From Streptomyces sp. NBC_01669 (lineage in GTDB: Bacteria; Actinomycetota; Actinomycetes; Streptomycetales; Streptomycetaceae): DNA of 64,000 nucleotides. The translations under genes were made by a program, and so were the position numbers. The DNA lies in NCBI RefSeq assembly GCF_026339735.1, contig NZ_JAPEQG010000003.1, positions 124,001 through 188,000 of the forward strand, read 5' to 3'. Shown here piece after piece: positions 51,238-59,838 of this stretch (position 1 is the stretch's first letter; every line of letters begins with the position of its first letter). Under the pieces are notes generated by a model. The model made no database searches. It saw only the letters and a list, made by a program, of their open reading frames with translations, and was not told the origin of the DNA.

Positions 51238-51770
51238 GTGACGCATTACCGAGCCCGTGCGGCCTTGTCTCGTCCTGCCTTCTGCGGCCTTGATGATGCA
51301 CATCTCGGGGGTTCGATCGAGGAGTTGGCCGTTCCGTGGACGGCCCGGTGCGAGTCTGCACTGCGCGAGCGCCGCGGCGGAGAACGCAAGCGGGCAGCCG
51401 GCGCGGGGCCGGACCACGAACTGGTCTTCACCGACCGGGTCCTGGTCACCGTGGTCTACCTGCGTCTGCGCCTGCAGCTGCCGCACGCGGCGCTCGCCGA
51501 GCTGTACGGCGTGACCCGTCCCACCATCACGCGCGCCATCCACGAGATCCGCCCGCTGCTCGCCGCCCGCGGCTTCGCCGTTCCCGGCCGACCCGGCATC
51601 CGCCTGCGCAGCCTGGCCGATGTCTTCGCCTATGCCGAAGCCGAAGGCGTCGAACTGAGAATCGACGGCACCGAGACCCAGGTCCGCCGCCCCAAGGCTG
51701 GGCACCCCGGCCGCAAGGCGTTCGTCTCCGGCAAGAAGAAGCAGAACACCGCCAAGACCACGACCATCGA
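51238..51770 (+). pseudogene. IS5-like transposase, N-terminal half
   Basis: GTG 51238 reads VTHYRARAALSRPAFCGLDD then a helix-turn-helix LQLPHAALAELYGVTRPTIT and GVELRIDGTETQVRRPKAGH (Asp) PGRKAFVSGKKKQNTAKTTT. After TTTI the frame becomes DGSGRYAWREARRHAPTS and ends at 51924 without the second Asp and Glu. The 3' half is missing. Confidence 0.7.
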
Positions 51771-52093
51771 CGACGGCTCGGGGCGTTATGCCTGGCGTGA
51801 GGCACGCCGGCACGCCCCGACCTCGATCGCGTACCAAGTCGTAAGGTCGGCGGCCGCCCAGCAGCCTTCCCGCGCCGCTTGCGGATTCTGGCCTGGTCGG
51901 CCGGCTCTTAGGAGTAGAAGCTGAACGGCGCAAGATCCACCGGACCCGCCAAGAAGGCAGGCGATCTGCCGGGGTAGGCTGGCATTCCATCCCTGTTCTT
52001 GCGTGGGTATCCCCGGCTTCGGCCGGGGAGGGAAACGCGTCCTAAGCCCGGAGGCGCGAAGCGCCGGAGTTCGCTCCGCCTCTGTCGTTGCGG

Positions 52094-52522
52094 TCAGATA
52101 GGCCGCTTCTGGCCTTCGATGTACTGGCGGATCACGGTCAGCGGTGCACCGCCGCATGATCCTGCGAAGTAGGAGCGGGACCAGAACACTGACCCCATGC
52201 CGATCCGGTTGATGCGGCCGGTGTACTCGGCCCGCAGGTACCGGGAGCTTACGCCCTTGAGGGAGTTGATCAGTTTAGACAGGGCGACTTTCGGCGGGTA
52301 GTGCACCAACAGGTGCACGTGATCCGCCTCGCCGTTGAACTCGCGTAGCTCTGTCTCGAAGCTGGCGCAGACCTCTCGCATGATCTCCTCGCACCGTTTG
52401 AGCATGGCGTCATCGAAGATGTCACGCCGGTACTTGGTGACGAACACCAAGTGTGCGTGGAGGGTGTAGGTGACGTGCCGTCCGGTGCGGATATCGGGGT
52501 TTGGTTTCCAGCGTGGTGACAT
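52094..52522 (-). CDS. tnpA: IS200/IS605 transposase TnpA (Y1 HUH)
   Basis: 142 residues. HUH motif in GEADHVHLLVHYPPKVALSK and the catalytic Tyr in VIRQYIEGQKRPI; the strand HLVFVTKYRRDIFDDAMLKR is typical. Full length and intact, so it could excise and insert single-stranded element DNA, including perhaps the tnpA-less copy at 9974-11370. Divergent from tnpB across ~50 bp. Confidence 0.93.
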   Translation of the reverse strand: MSPRWKPNPDIRTGRHVTYTLHAHLVFVTKYRRDIFDDAMLKRCEEIMREVCASFETELREFNGEADHVHLLVHYPPKVALSKLINSLKGVSSRYLRAEYTGRINRIGMGSVFWSRSYFAGSCGGAPLTVIRQYIEGQKRPI

Positions 52523-52573
52523 ACGCCAAGCGTAGTATGATCAAGCGAGCCAACGTGGAAGGGGGTGGGTCGG

Positions 52574-53772
52574 ATGATGCGTGCGTACAAGTTCCTTATG
52601 CGGCCCACCGTGGGCCAGACGATCGCACTGGGCGAGATGCTGCGCGATCACTGCTCCCTCTACAACGGTGCCTTGCAGGAACGCCGTGACGCGTACCGGC
52701 ACGTATCGAAGACGAGCATCAAGTACGGGATGCAGTCCGCGCAGCTCAAGGAGATCCGGGTGCACGACCCGGAGCGTCAGGGCCGGTGGTCCTTCTCCTC
52801 CCAGCAGGCGACGCTTCGCCGTCTCGGCAAGGCATTCGCCGCGTTCTTCCGCCGCGTCAAGGCGGGGGAAACGCCGGGCTACCCGCGCTTCCGTGGCGTG
52901 AACTGGTTCGACACGGTCGACTTCCCCAAGGACGGGGACGGCTGCCGCTGGGACTCCACTTTGCACGACCCGGTCACCCGCGTCCGCTTCCAAGGTGTCG
53001 GGCACGTCAAGGTCAACCAGCACCGGCCGGTGGTCGGCAAGGTCAAGACCGTGTCCCTCAAGCGTGAGGGCAAGCGCTGGTACGTGATCCTGACCGCCGA
53101 GCAGACCGCGCCTAAGCCGCTTCCCGCGACCGGCTCTGTGGTCGGCATCGACATGGGCATAGCCAACTTCCTTGCCGACTCGGGCGGCGAGTTCATCGAG
53201 AACCCCGGCACGGGCGGAAGGCCGCCGCGAAGCTCGAAGCGGCACAGCAGGCTGTCGCTCGGTGCAAGCGCCGCAGCAACCGGCGTAAGAAGGCCGTCCA
53301 GAAGGTTGCGGACCTGCACCGAAAGGTCCGCCGTCAGCGCCTCGATCATGCACACAAGACCGCGTGGGGCCTGGTCCGCGAACACGACTTCATCGCGCAC
53401 GAAGACCTTAAGATCCGCAACATGGTCAAGGCCCCCGCACCGAGGCCCGACCCCGACCGGCCGGGCAGCTTCCTGCCCAACAGGGCCGCCGCAAAGGCCG
53501 GACTCAACCACTCGATCTCGGATGCCGGATGGGGGGTGTTCCTGACGATCCTGCACGCCAAGGCTGAAAGTGCCGGACGAGACGTGATCGCTGTGGACCC
53601 CCGCAACACCTCCCGGACCTGCCCCGAATGCGGGCACGTCGCAGCGGAGAACCGGCCCACACAGGAGAAGTTCCACTGCGTCTCGTGCGACCACAGCGCG
53701 CACGCGGACACGGTGGGCGCCCTGAACGTTCTACGGGCCGGGCTGGTCCGTCGCGAAGCCGCACCGGCATAG
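52574..53772 (+). pseudogene. tnpB: TnpB-family RNA-guided nuclease, frameshifted by one base
   Basis: ATG 52574 gives MMRAYKFLMRPTVGQTIALG. RuvC-I Asp in VVGIDMGIANF. At CCCC (53203-53206), in GGEFIENP, a base appears to be missing. Adding one C restores AAAKLEAAQQA, RuvC-II Glu in FIAHEDLKIRNM, the zinc finger CPECGHVAAEN...CVSCDH and RuvC-III Asp in HADTVGALN, ending at 53772. The lesion differs from the one in the 10120 copy, which is intact here (six G at 53531-53536). The two copies complement each other for reconstructing the ancestral protein. Confidence 0.85.
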
Positions 53773-53784
53773 CGAGAAGCCCCC

Positions 53785-55577
53785 TCGTTCACGACTCCGT
53801 TGGGAAATCCGTAAACCGGTGATGCCGAGTGTGCCGGGCTGCCATGATCGGCCTGTTCGCCGATCGAGGGTGGGGCTGGATGTCGCTGGAGCCGCGGGCT
53901 GATCGTGGAGTGCCGGAGCTGACTGCGCGGGTGGTGCGGGCTTCGTTCCCGAAGGGGACGCTTGCGGTCCGTGTTCGTGAGGCGCTCGGTCCGCTGTTCG
54001 AGGACGAGTCCTTCGCCGAGGCGTTCCCCGGACGGGGGCGGCCGGCGGTCTCGCCTGGGGCATTGGCGCTGGTGTCGGTGCTGCAGTATGCCGAGGGGCT
54101 CACCGACCGGCAGGCCGCTGACCAGGTCCGGGCCCGGATGGACTGGAAGTTCCTCCTCGGTCTTGAGCTGGACGACCCGGGGTTCGACTTCTCCGTCCTT
54201 TGCGACTTCCGTGCCCGGCTGCTCGAGCACGGTCTGGAGGAGAAGGTCCTGGACCTGATCCTTGAGCGCATCTCCGGGCTCGGGCTGCTGCGCGCGGGGG
54301 GCCGTCAGCGGACCGACTCCACCCACGTGCTCGCGGCGGTGCGGACGTTGAACCGGATGGAGTTCGTGGGCGAGACCCTGCGGGCTGCGCTGGAGGCCCT
54401 GTCAGCGGCGGCCCCGCAGTGGCTGTCCGCGCTGGTCACCGAAAACTGGGTCAGACGATACGGCGCCCGGATCGACTCCTACCGCTTCCCCAAGGGGGAG
54501 AACGTGCGCCAGGAGTGGGCCGAACAGGTAGGCCGTGACGGCTTCACGATCCTTGAGGCCGCCTTCGCTCCCGGCTCTCCGGACTGGCTGCGGGAGATCC
54601 CCGCCGTCCAGGTCCTGCGCCGGGCCTGGGTCGAGCAGTACCACCGTGATGGCGAGGGGGTGCACTGGCGGGAGGGCAAGGACCTCCCGCCGGGCAGACG
54701 CCGACTGTCCTCGCCCTACGACCCGGACGCCCGCTACGGCGTGAAGCGGGGATCGGGCTGGTGCGGCTACAAGACGCACCTGAGCGAGACCTGCGAACCC
54801 GATGTCCCACATCTGATCACCCACGTGGTGACCACGGATGCGACGGTCGCCGACACCGAGCTGACCGACGTGGTCCACCAAGGCCTGGCCGCACGGAAGT
54901 TACTTCCAGGCGAGCACGACGTGGACGCCGGCTATGTCACCGCCGCGCACATCGTCACCGCCCGGGACGAGTACGGGATCGAGCTGGTGGGGCCGGTCGG
55001 ACTGGACACCTGCCACGAGAACCACGAAGGCGAGCACTTCACGCAGAGCGCCTTCACGATCGACTGGCAGACCAAGAAGGTCACCTGCCCCCAGGGCAAG
55101 ATCAGCGCCAGCTGGTCCGACCAGCGAAAAAGCAGCGGAACTCCCATCGCGCGGGTGCACTTCACCGCCCAGGACTGCGGGAACTGCCCCGTGCGCGAGA
55201 AGTGCACCAAGGCAGCGAACGGCAAATGGGGCCGCAGCCTGACCCTGCTCCCCCAAGACCAGCAGGAGGCGCTGGAAGCGCGGCGCCGCGAGCAGCTGAC
55301 CGACGAGTGGCAGCAGCGTTACAACATCCGCGCCGGCGTGGAGGGCACGATCTCCCAGGCAGTGCGGCGCACCGGCATCCGCCGGACCCGCTACACCGGC
55401 CTGCCCAAGACTCACCTCGGCAACGTCCTCGCCGCCACGGCGATCAACATCATCCGCCTCGACGCCTGGCTCGACGACACACCCATCGGCAAGACCAGAA
55501 CCACACATCTCGCCGCACTTGACCTGACCGCCTGACCGTCAGCCGATTCGCGGATTTCCCAACGGAGTCGTTCACGA
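53785..55577. mobile_element. IS1182-family element inserted in the IS200/IS605 end hairpin
   Basis: 17-bp perfect inverted repeats (CTCCGTTGGGAAATCCG at 53795-53811 and its complement at 55551-55567) are flanked by direct repeats TCGTTCACGA (53785-53794, 55568-55577). The repeated 10-mer is the loop plus upper stem of the terminator-like hairpin (CCCCCTCG-TTCA-CGAGGGGG), so the insertion targeted the hairpin tip. 1,773 bp. Confidence 0.9.
53880..55535 (+). CDS. IS1182-family transposase, intact
   Basis: About 551 residues from MSLEPRADRGVPELTARVVR. N-terminal DUF772-type domain (GALALVSVLQYAEGLTDRQA). Asp in GGRQRTDSTHVLAAVRTLNR, Asp in LPGEHDVDAGYVTAAHIVTA, a Cys-rich insert CGNCPVREKCTKA, and Glu in NIRAGVEGTISQAVRRTGIR. 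The frame is uninterrupted, so the element may still be mobile. In-frame starts at 53829 and 53844 are possible. Confidence 0.92.
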   Translation: MSLEPRADRGVPELTARVVRASFPKGTLAVRVREALGPLFEDESFAEAFPGRGRPAVSPGALALVSVLQYAEGLTDRQAADQVRARMDWKFLLGLELDDPGFDFSVLCDFRARLLEHGLEEKVLDLILERISGLGLLRAGGRQRTDSTHVLAAVRTLNRMEFVGETLRAALEALSAAAPQWLSALVTENWVRRYGARIDSYRFPKGENVRQEWAEQVGRDGFTILEAAFAPGSPDWLREIPAVQVLRRAWVEQYHRDGEGVHWREGKDLPPGRRRLSSPYDPDARYGVKRGSGWCGYKTHLSETCEPDVPHLITHVVTTDATVADTELTDVVHQGLAARKLLPGEHDVDAGYVTAAHIVTARDEYGIELVGPVGLDTCHENHEGEHFTQSAFTIDWQTKKVTCPQGKISASWSDQRKSSGTPIARVHFTAQDCGNCPVREKCTKAANGKWGRSLTLLPQDQQEALEARRREQLTDEWQQRYNIRAGVEGTISQAVRRTGIRRTRYTGLPKTHLGNVLAATAINIIRLDAWLDDTPIGKTRTTHLAALDLTA

Positions 55578-55592
55578 GGGGGAGGAGTCACG

Positions 55593-56228
55593 GCAATAAG
55601 CACAGCCCTGTGGTCCTTCGCCCTAGTTGTAGGGCTCCTCACTCTGACTCCTGGCCTCGACACGGCGCTGATCTTGCGCACGTCGGCCCTTGGCCGGCGT
55701 AGGAGAGCCTGGGGCGTCGTCCTCGGAATCCAGACCGGCACCCTGGTGTGGGGTGCGTTCACCTCCCTCGGAGTGACCGCGCTTCTCACGGCCTCTCACC
55801 TCGCCTACACCGCGTTGCGCTGGATCGGCGCCGCCTACCTGATCTGGATGGGGGCGCGCATGCTCCGGGACACCTTCCGAGGTCTGCCTGCGCCAGACAT
55901 GGACGATTCCGTTCTGGCCGCCGGCGCGGACTCGGTCGGCGGCGGCTGGCGGCAGGGAACGCTCACCAACCTCCTGAACCCGAAAATGGGCGCCTTCTAC
56001 GTCGCTGTCCTGCCCCAGTTCATCCCCCCAGGCACCGGCCACTTCACCATGGGCCTCCTGCTCACCACCGTGCACATCCTCATCGGTCTGCTCTGGTCCG
56101 CCGTCCTCATCGGCTTCGCTCGCATCCTGCACGGCTGGCTCCGCACGCCCCAGGCTCGCCGCCTGCTTGACCGAATCACCGGCACCGTCATCGGTATCTT
56201 CGGTATCAGATTGGCCCTCAGTAACTGA
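55593..56228 (+). CDS. LysE/RhtB-family exporter, native start codon lost
   Basis: About 210 residues with six predicted helices: ALWSFALVVGLLTLTPGLDT (family motif), GVVLGIQTGTLVWGAFTSLG, YTALRWIGAAYLIWMGARML, TLTNLLNPKMGAFYVAVLPQ and two more. Exports amino acids or similar solutes. The coding frame is open back to 55587, but there is no ATG, GTG or TTG before TTG 55674. The frame begins exactly where the IS200/IS605 right end (GTCAC, 55587-55591) stops, so the element probably replaced the start codon. Translation may be lost or weak. Confidence 0.75.
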   Translation, partial: AISTALWSFALVVGLLTLTPGLDTALILRTSALGRRRRAWGVVLGIQTGTLVWGAFTSLGVTALLTASHLAYTALRWIGAAYLIWMGARMLRDTFRGLPAPDMDDSVLAAGADSVGGGWRQGTLTNLLNPKMGAFYVAVLPQFIPPGTGHFTMGLLLTTVHILIGLLWSAVLIGFARILHGWLRTPQARRLLDRITGTVIGIFGIRLALSN

Positions 56229-56292
56229 CGCTCCGACTGGCAGGGTCAGCGACCCGCTTAGCGGTCGGCTCCGGAAGTCCTTCGGGGGTTGA

Positions 56293-57459
56293 TCATGCTG
56301 TTGGTCGGGCGGAGGATTCTTCCTGGTGATCGGTGGTGTGCCGGTCGAGTCTGGCCAGTAGATCGTCCAGGTCGGAGGTGGTGAACTTCCACTGGAACGG
56401 CTGTGCTGTGGCGTTGTAGCGGTCTTCGAAGGCTCGGAGCCGGTCTCCGACCTGGGTCAGGGTGGTGAAGTCGTTGGGCGCGACGACCTTGCGCTGGACC
56501 ACGGAGAAGTAGATCTCCACCTGGTTCAACCAGGAGGCGTGGACCGGGGTGTGCACCAGCACGGCGTTTGGAAACGCGGCGGTCAGCCGGTCGGCCGCTT
56601 TGTGGCCGCGGTGGGAGGATCCGTTGTCCACGATCCAGAACACCCGCTTGGCGCTGGCGTAGGGTTCTTGGCTCATGACCTGGGTGACCAGGTTCATGAA
56701 GGGGTCGATGCCGGTGCGCGGTTCGGTGCGGCCGAACACCTTCGCGTGGTGGACGTCGTAGGCGGCCAGGTAGGCCAGGGCGCCGCCGCGGCCGTAGGTG
56801 TGGTTGACGCGCATGGCGCGGGCCTGTCCGGGGGCCAGGGTGGGATGGCAGCGACAGCGGGCCTGGATGGAGGTCTTCTCGTCGGCGGAGATGACGTATT
56901 CGTCTTTGCCGAGCGGGACGCCCTGCCAGGTGTGGGCGTACAGGTCCAGCACGCGGGCGGCCTTGGGCCGGAAGTCGGGGTCGGTGATGAAGATCCAGGA
57001 GCGGTGCTGCCAGGGCTTGAGCGTGTCCTGGGCGAGCCAGCGGCGCACGGTGGACGCGGACACCGTTTCGGCGATGCCCCGCTCGACGGCCTCGCGGGCC
57101 AGTGCCGGGCACGACCAGCGTGACAGCGGGGTGCCGGTCTCGGCGGGTAACTGGCAGGCCAGCGCCTTGACCTGGACGGCCTGCAGGGCGGTGAACGCCT
57201 GCGGCCGGCCGGACCGTTTGCGGTCGGCCAGCCCGGGCAGGCCTTCCCCGGCGAACCGGCCCCGCCAGGTGCGCACGGTGTCCAGGTGCAGGCCCGTCTC
57301 CCGGGCAATGCGCGCGTTGGAGCGGCCCCGCGCGGCGTGAAGCACAACGTGCGCGCGCATCCGGGCCTGGTGGGGAGTCTTGTGGCCGTAGGCCATCTTC
57401 TTCAGCCGGCGCCTTTGCGACGCGGTCAGCGATATCGGGCAGGCGGCGGCAACGGGCAA
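56293..57459 (-). CDS. IS630-family transposase, intact
   Basis: About 388 residues. N-terminal helix-turn-helix (SNARIARETGLHLDTVRTWR) and catalytic Asp in DEYVISADEKTSIQARCR, Asp in VFWIVDNGSSHRGHKAADRL, Glu in HASWLNQVEIYFSVVQRKVV. The frame is open to 57933, but upstream sequence is the complement of the passenger gene, so TTG 57459 before PVAAACPISLTASQ is the likely start; no strong ribosome-binding site is seen. Confidence 0.88.
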   Translation of the reverse strand: MPVAAACPISLTASQRRRLKKMAYGHKTPHQARMRAHVVLHAARGRSNARIARETGLHLDTVRTWRGRFAGEGLPGLADRKRSGRPQAFTALQAVQVKALACQLPAETGTPLSRWSCPALAREAVERGIAETVSASTVRRWLAQDTLKPWQHRSWIFITDPDFRPKAARVLDLYAHTWQGVPLGKDEYVISADEKTSIQARCRCHPTLAPGQARAMRVNHTYGRGGALAYLAAYDVHHAKVFGRTEPRTGIDPFMNLVTQVMSQEPYASAKRVFWIVDNGSSHRGHKAADRLTAAFPNAVLVHTPVHASWLNQVEIYFSVVQRKVVAPNDFTTLTQVGDRLRAFEDRYNATAQPFQWKFTTSDLDDLLARLDRHTTDHQEESSARPTA

Positions 57460-57543
57460 GGCAGGCAGGCCGATCAGCAGAAGTGGATCTTCCGGCTGGA
57501 TCCTGCCGCAACACCTGAGACAGCGACCAGGCAGGATGACCCC

Positions 57544-57870
57544 ATGCCCACCCCGCCGGAGTCGACCAAGTCCTCCCTCGCCCAGAAGCTCACCGCGCGA
57601 GCCCGCACGGCCTGGCCCCAGCTGGCCGCCGTGCACGTCCGCCACCGCGGCCAGTTCGCCTACGTGGACGGCGAACTGACAGGCGGCGAAAGCATCAAGC
57701 TCATGCGCCTGCGCTACGGCGGATACGCCACCACCTGGGGTTTCGCCCTCTACCTCGCCAGCACCGACAGGTACGAGGACACCATCCTGCCCACCGGCAG
57801 CTTCGTCGGCACCCCCGAGGACGCCCTGGACTGCGCCTGCGGCCTCTACCTCTCCACCCCGGACATCTGA
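57544..57870 (+). CDS. Passenger protein of the IS630 element, unknown function
   Basis: 108 residues: MPTPPESTKSSLAQKLTARA, RTAWPQLAAVHVRHRGQFAY, ESIKLMRLRYGGYATTWGFA, PTGSFVGTPEDALDCACGLY. Soluble, with two Cys near the C-terminus. No recognised domain. It lies inside the 30-bp repeats, so it travels with the transposase and may be cargo rather than a host gene. Divergent from the transposase gene across ~85 bp. Confidence 0.65.
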   Translation: MPTPPESTKSSLAQKLTARARTAWPQLAAVHVRHRGQFAYVDGELTGGESIKLMRLRYGGYATTWGFALYLASTDRYEDTILPTGSFVGTPEDALDCACGLYLSTPDI

Positions 57871-57968
57871 CCAAACCCCGGACACGACACCGACTCCGCA
57901 GTCAACCCCCGAAGGACTTCCGGAGCCGACCACTTAGACACTCACTGCTGCTACCCGTTGATTTCCGC

Positions 57969-58193
57969 TCAATCGGGCATACGGTGGATGCGACGGAGTC
58001 GCCAGGCGCGGATCTCGCTGTAGAGCACGGCTGCCGCAAGTAAGAAGAGCATGGTCTCTATGCTCGCTGACCACGGTTCAGCCACCCACCAGTGACCTAT
58101 GACCGCCCACCCGGCGCTGATCAGCACGGCGAGGAGGTAGCCGCGCAGACGTACACGCAGCCGACGCACATCGTGTCGTGGTTCAACTGCCAT
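57969..58193 (-). CDS. Small putative membrane protein, 74 residues
   Basis: MAVEPRHDVRRLRVRLRGYL then LAVLISAGWAVIGHWWVAEP and WSASIETMLFLLAAAVLYSE, with two predicted transmembrane helices and basic ends. No family recognised. Located between the IS630 and IS6 elements, so it is probably a surviving host gene. Confidence 0.5.
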   Translation of the reverse strand: MAVEPRHDVRRLRVRLRGYLLAVLISAGWAVIGHWWVAEPWSASIETMLFLLAAAVLYSEIRAWRLRRIHRMPD

Positions 58194-58287
58194 GATGGCC
58201 CTGTGTCATCGCAGGATGATGCTGGTCCAAGCGTATGGTGATCACCTTTGCCCGGTAAGTCAACACTGCAGCAGGAACTCGGTGTTG

Positions 58288-59152
58288 GGCGTTGTCACGT
58301 TGATGGCGCGGTGACCGGTCGATGGAGCTTCGGGGCGTGCTGAGGTGTGGTTTCGGTGCCCGTTTAAGCCGCGGTAGTCAGGCCGATGTTCTCGGTGACG
58401 TGGTCCCAGAGGGTGAAGCGGAAGGTCATTTCGAAGCGGTGTTCGGCGGCGGTGCGGAGATGTCGCCGGGTGCGGAAGTGGGGTGAGATGCCGCTGAACG
58501 CGGACAGGAACCGCTGCGCTCCACCGACGGAGCGGAAGCCCTTCATCGCGCGTTCGCGTTGCCTCGTCGGCTGGTGGGGGTTCTCGGTCCGGTTGTTCAG
58601 TCCCTTGTGGGAGCGGTGCTCCACCGAGGGCATGATTTCGCGGTGGGCCGCGCCGTAGGAACGCAGCTTGTCGGTGACGATCACCCTCGGCACCGCCCGG
58701 GTCTTCTTCATCAGACGGCGGAAGAACCGCCTGGCCGCGGCCTTGTCGCGGCGGTTCTGGACGAGGATGTCGAGGACGTTGCCGTCCTGGTCGACGGCCC
58801 GCCACAGGTACTTCTGCACCCCGTTGATCTTGATGAAGACCTCGTCCAGATGCCACTTGTCGCCGGGCCGTGGCTGTCGGCGGCGCAGTCCGGCGGCGTA
58901 GGCCTGTCCGAACTTCAGACACCACCGCCGCACCGTCTCGTAGGAGATGATGACGCCGCGCTGGAGCATCAGCTCTTCGACCTCGCGGTAGGACAGAGGG
59001 AAACGGAAGTACAGCCACACGCAGTGCGAGATCACCTCGACCAGGTACCGGTGACCCCTGTACGACGGCAGCACAGACGACACCAGCGATCCCCTCCCCA
59101 GCGTGATCAACACGAAGATCATCCCACCCGGTCAGCCAACGTGACAGTGCCT
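58288..59152. mobile_element. IS6-family insertion sequence
   Basis: Related ends GGCGTTGTCACGTTG (58288-58302) and its imperfect complement at 59138-59152, 865 bp, normal for IS6. Flanking 8-mers (CGGTGTTG at 58280-58287, TCGTCCAG at 59153-59160) do not match, so either an adjacent deletion or recombination followed insertion. The right edge cuts into an IS1182 gene. Confidence 0.75.
58364..59122 (-). CDS. IS6-family transposase, intact
   Basis: 252 residues. FRFPLSYREVEELMLQRGVI then SYETVRRWCLKFGQAYAAGL, Asp in GDKWHLDEVFIKINGVQKYL, Asp in PRVIVTDKLRSYGAAHREIM and Glu in NNRTENPHQPTRQRERAMKG. All DDE parts are present and the frame is open, so it may be active by replicative transposition. 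Confidence 0.9.
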   Translation of the reverse strand: MIFVLITLGRGSLVSSVLPSYRGHRYLVEVISHCVWLYFRFPLSYREVEELMLQRGVIISYETVRRWCLKFGQAYAAGLRRRQPRPGDKWHLDEVFIKINGVQKYLWRAVDQDGNVLDILVQNRRDKAAARRFFRRLMKKTRAVPRVIVTDKLRSYGAAHREIMPSVEHRSHKGLNNRTENPHQPTRQRERAMKGFRSVGGAQRFLSAFSGISPHFRTRRHLRTAAEHRFEMTFRFTLWDHVTENIGLTTAA

Positions 59153-59564
59153 CGTCCAGGAAGGCGTGGCCAAGACCGTCGTCGCCTTCGCCGCCCTGGA
59201 CTGCATCCCCTGTCCGACCAAGGAGCAGTGCACCAGCTCACGAAAGGGCCGCCGACTCAGCCTCTACCCCCGTGAGCTCACCGAGGCCATCCACACCGCC
59301 CGCGCCCAGCAACAGAACGGAACCTGGCAGCGTGACTATGCCCTCCGCGCCGGGGTCGAGGGCGCCATCCGCCAGGCCACCCACACCACCGGCCTACGCC
59401 GAGCCCGCTACCGCGGCCTCGCGAAGACCCACCTCGACCACACCACCAGCGCCACCGCCCTCAACCTCATCCGACTCGCAGCCTGGTGGAACGGCCGCCC
59501 CCTCGACCGCGGCAGCCACAGCCACCTAGCCAGACTCCAACTCCGCCTCGCGGCAGAATCGTTG
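59153..59564 (+). pseudogene. IS1182-family transposase C-terminal remnant
   Basis: From GTG 59166: VAKTVVAFAALDCIPCPTKE then CTSSRKGRRLSLYPRELTEA, DYALRAGVEGAIRQATHTTG (Glu) and LDHTTSATALNLIRLAAWWN. Related to, but distinct from, the intact copy at 53880-55535. The N-terminal two thirds were lost at the IS6 boundary. Confidence 0.75.
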
Positions 59565-59577
59565 GAATTAGCCACCA

Positions 59578-59838
59578 AGATCGTACAGGGTTGCAGACGG
59601 CCGGTGACCGAGAGCCAGCTGATGAACCGGTGGGTTTCGTGGTTGAAGGCGAGCTGGCGTTTCAGCGGCAGGCGGCAGAAGTCGGTCAGGTCGGGCCTGC
59701 GGCGAGCAGAGTGCGGGCTCCCCAGCGGACCTTGTGGTCGGTGTTCATGCCCTGCGCGGCCCGGTGGGCGAGGTAGAACTCGACCAAGCCCGGGCGCACG
59801 ATCGGCAGAGCCGCGGCGCGGGCCCGGCGTCATCAGGA
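59578..59838 (-). pseudogene. Tn554-like integrase N-terminal fragment
   Basis: The minus strand reads RARAAALPIVRPGLVEFYLA then HRAAQGMNTDHKVRWGARTL and, after a shift, RQLAFNHETHRFISWLSVTG. This is the core-binding domain of Streptomyces Tn554-type integrases. ATG overlaps the TGA of the upstream integrase (TGATGA), as in Tn554-like operons, but a one-base shift and loss of the catalytic half disable it. Confidence 0.55.

Larger units (their letters stand above)
51987..55591. mobile_element. IS200/IS605-type element with tnpA and tnpB, interrupted by IS1182
   Basis: The left end (51987-52072) matches that of the copy at 9974, with a CCCCGGCTTCGGCCGGGG hairpin. Divergent tnpA (minus) and tnpB (plus) follow. 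The right end hairpin is CCCCCTCG-TTCA-CGAGGGGG ending GAGGAGTCAC at 55582-55591, but it is split by an IS1182 element at 53795-55567. Without the insertion the element would be about 1.8 kb. Confidence 0.82.
56259..57936. mobile_element. IS630-family element with passenger gene
   Basis: 30-bp perfect inverted repeats at 56263-56292 and 57902-57931. CTTAG occurs at both outer edges (56257-56261, 57933-57937), consistent with the TA duplication of IS630. Contains an IS630 transposase on the minus strand and a second gene on the plus strand inside the repeats. Confidence 0.85.
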
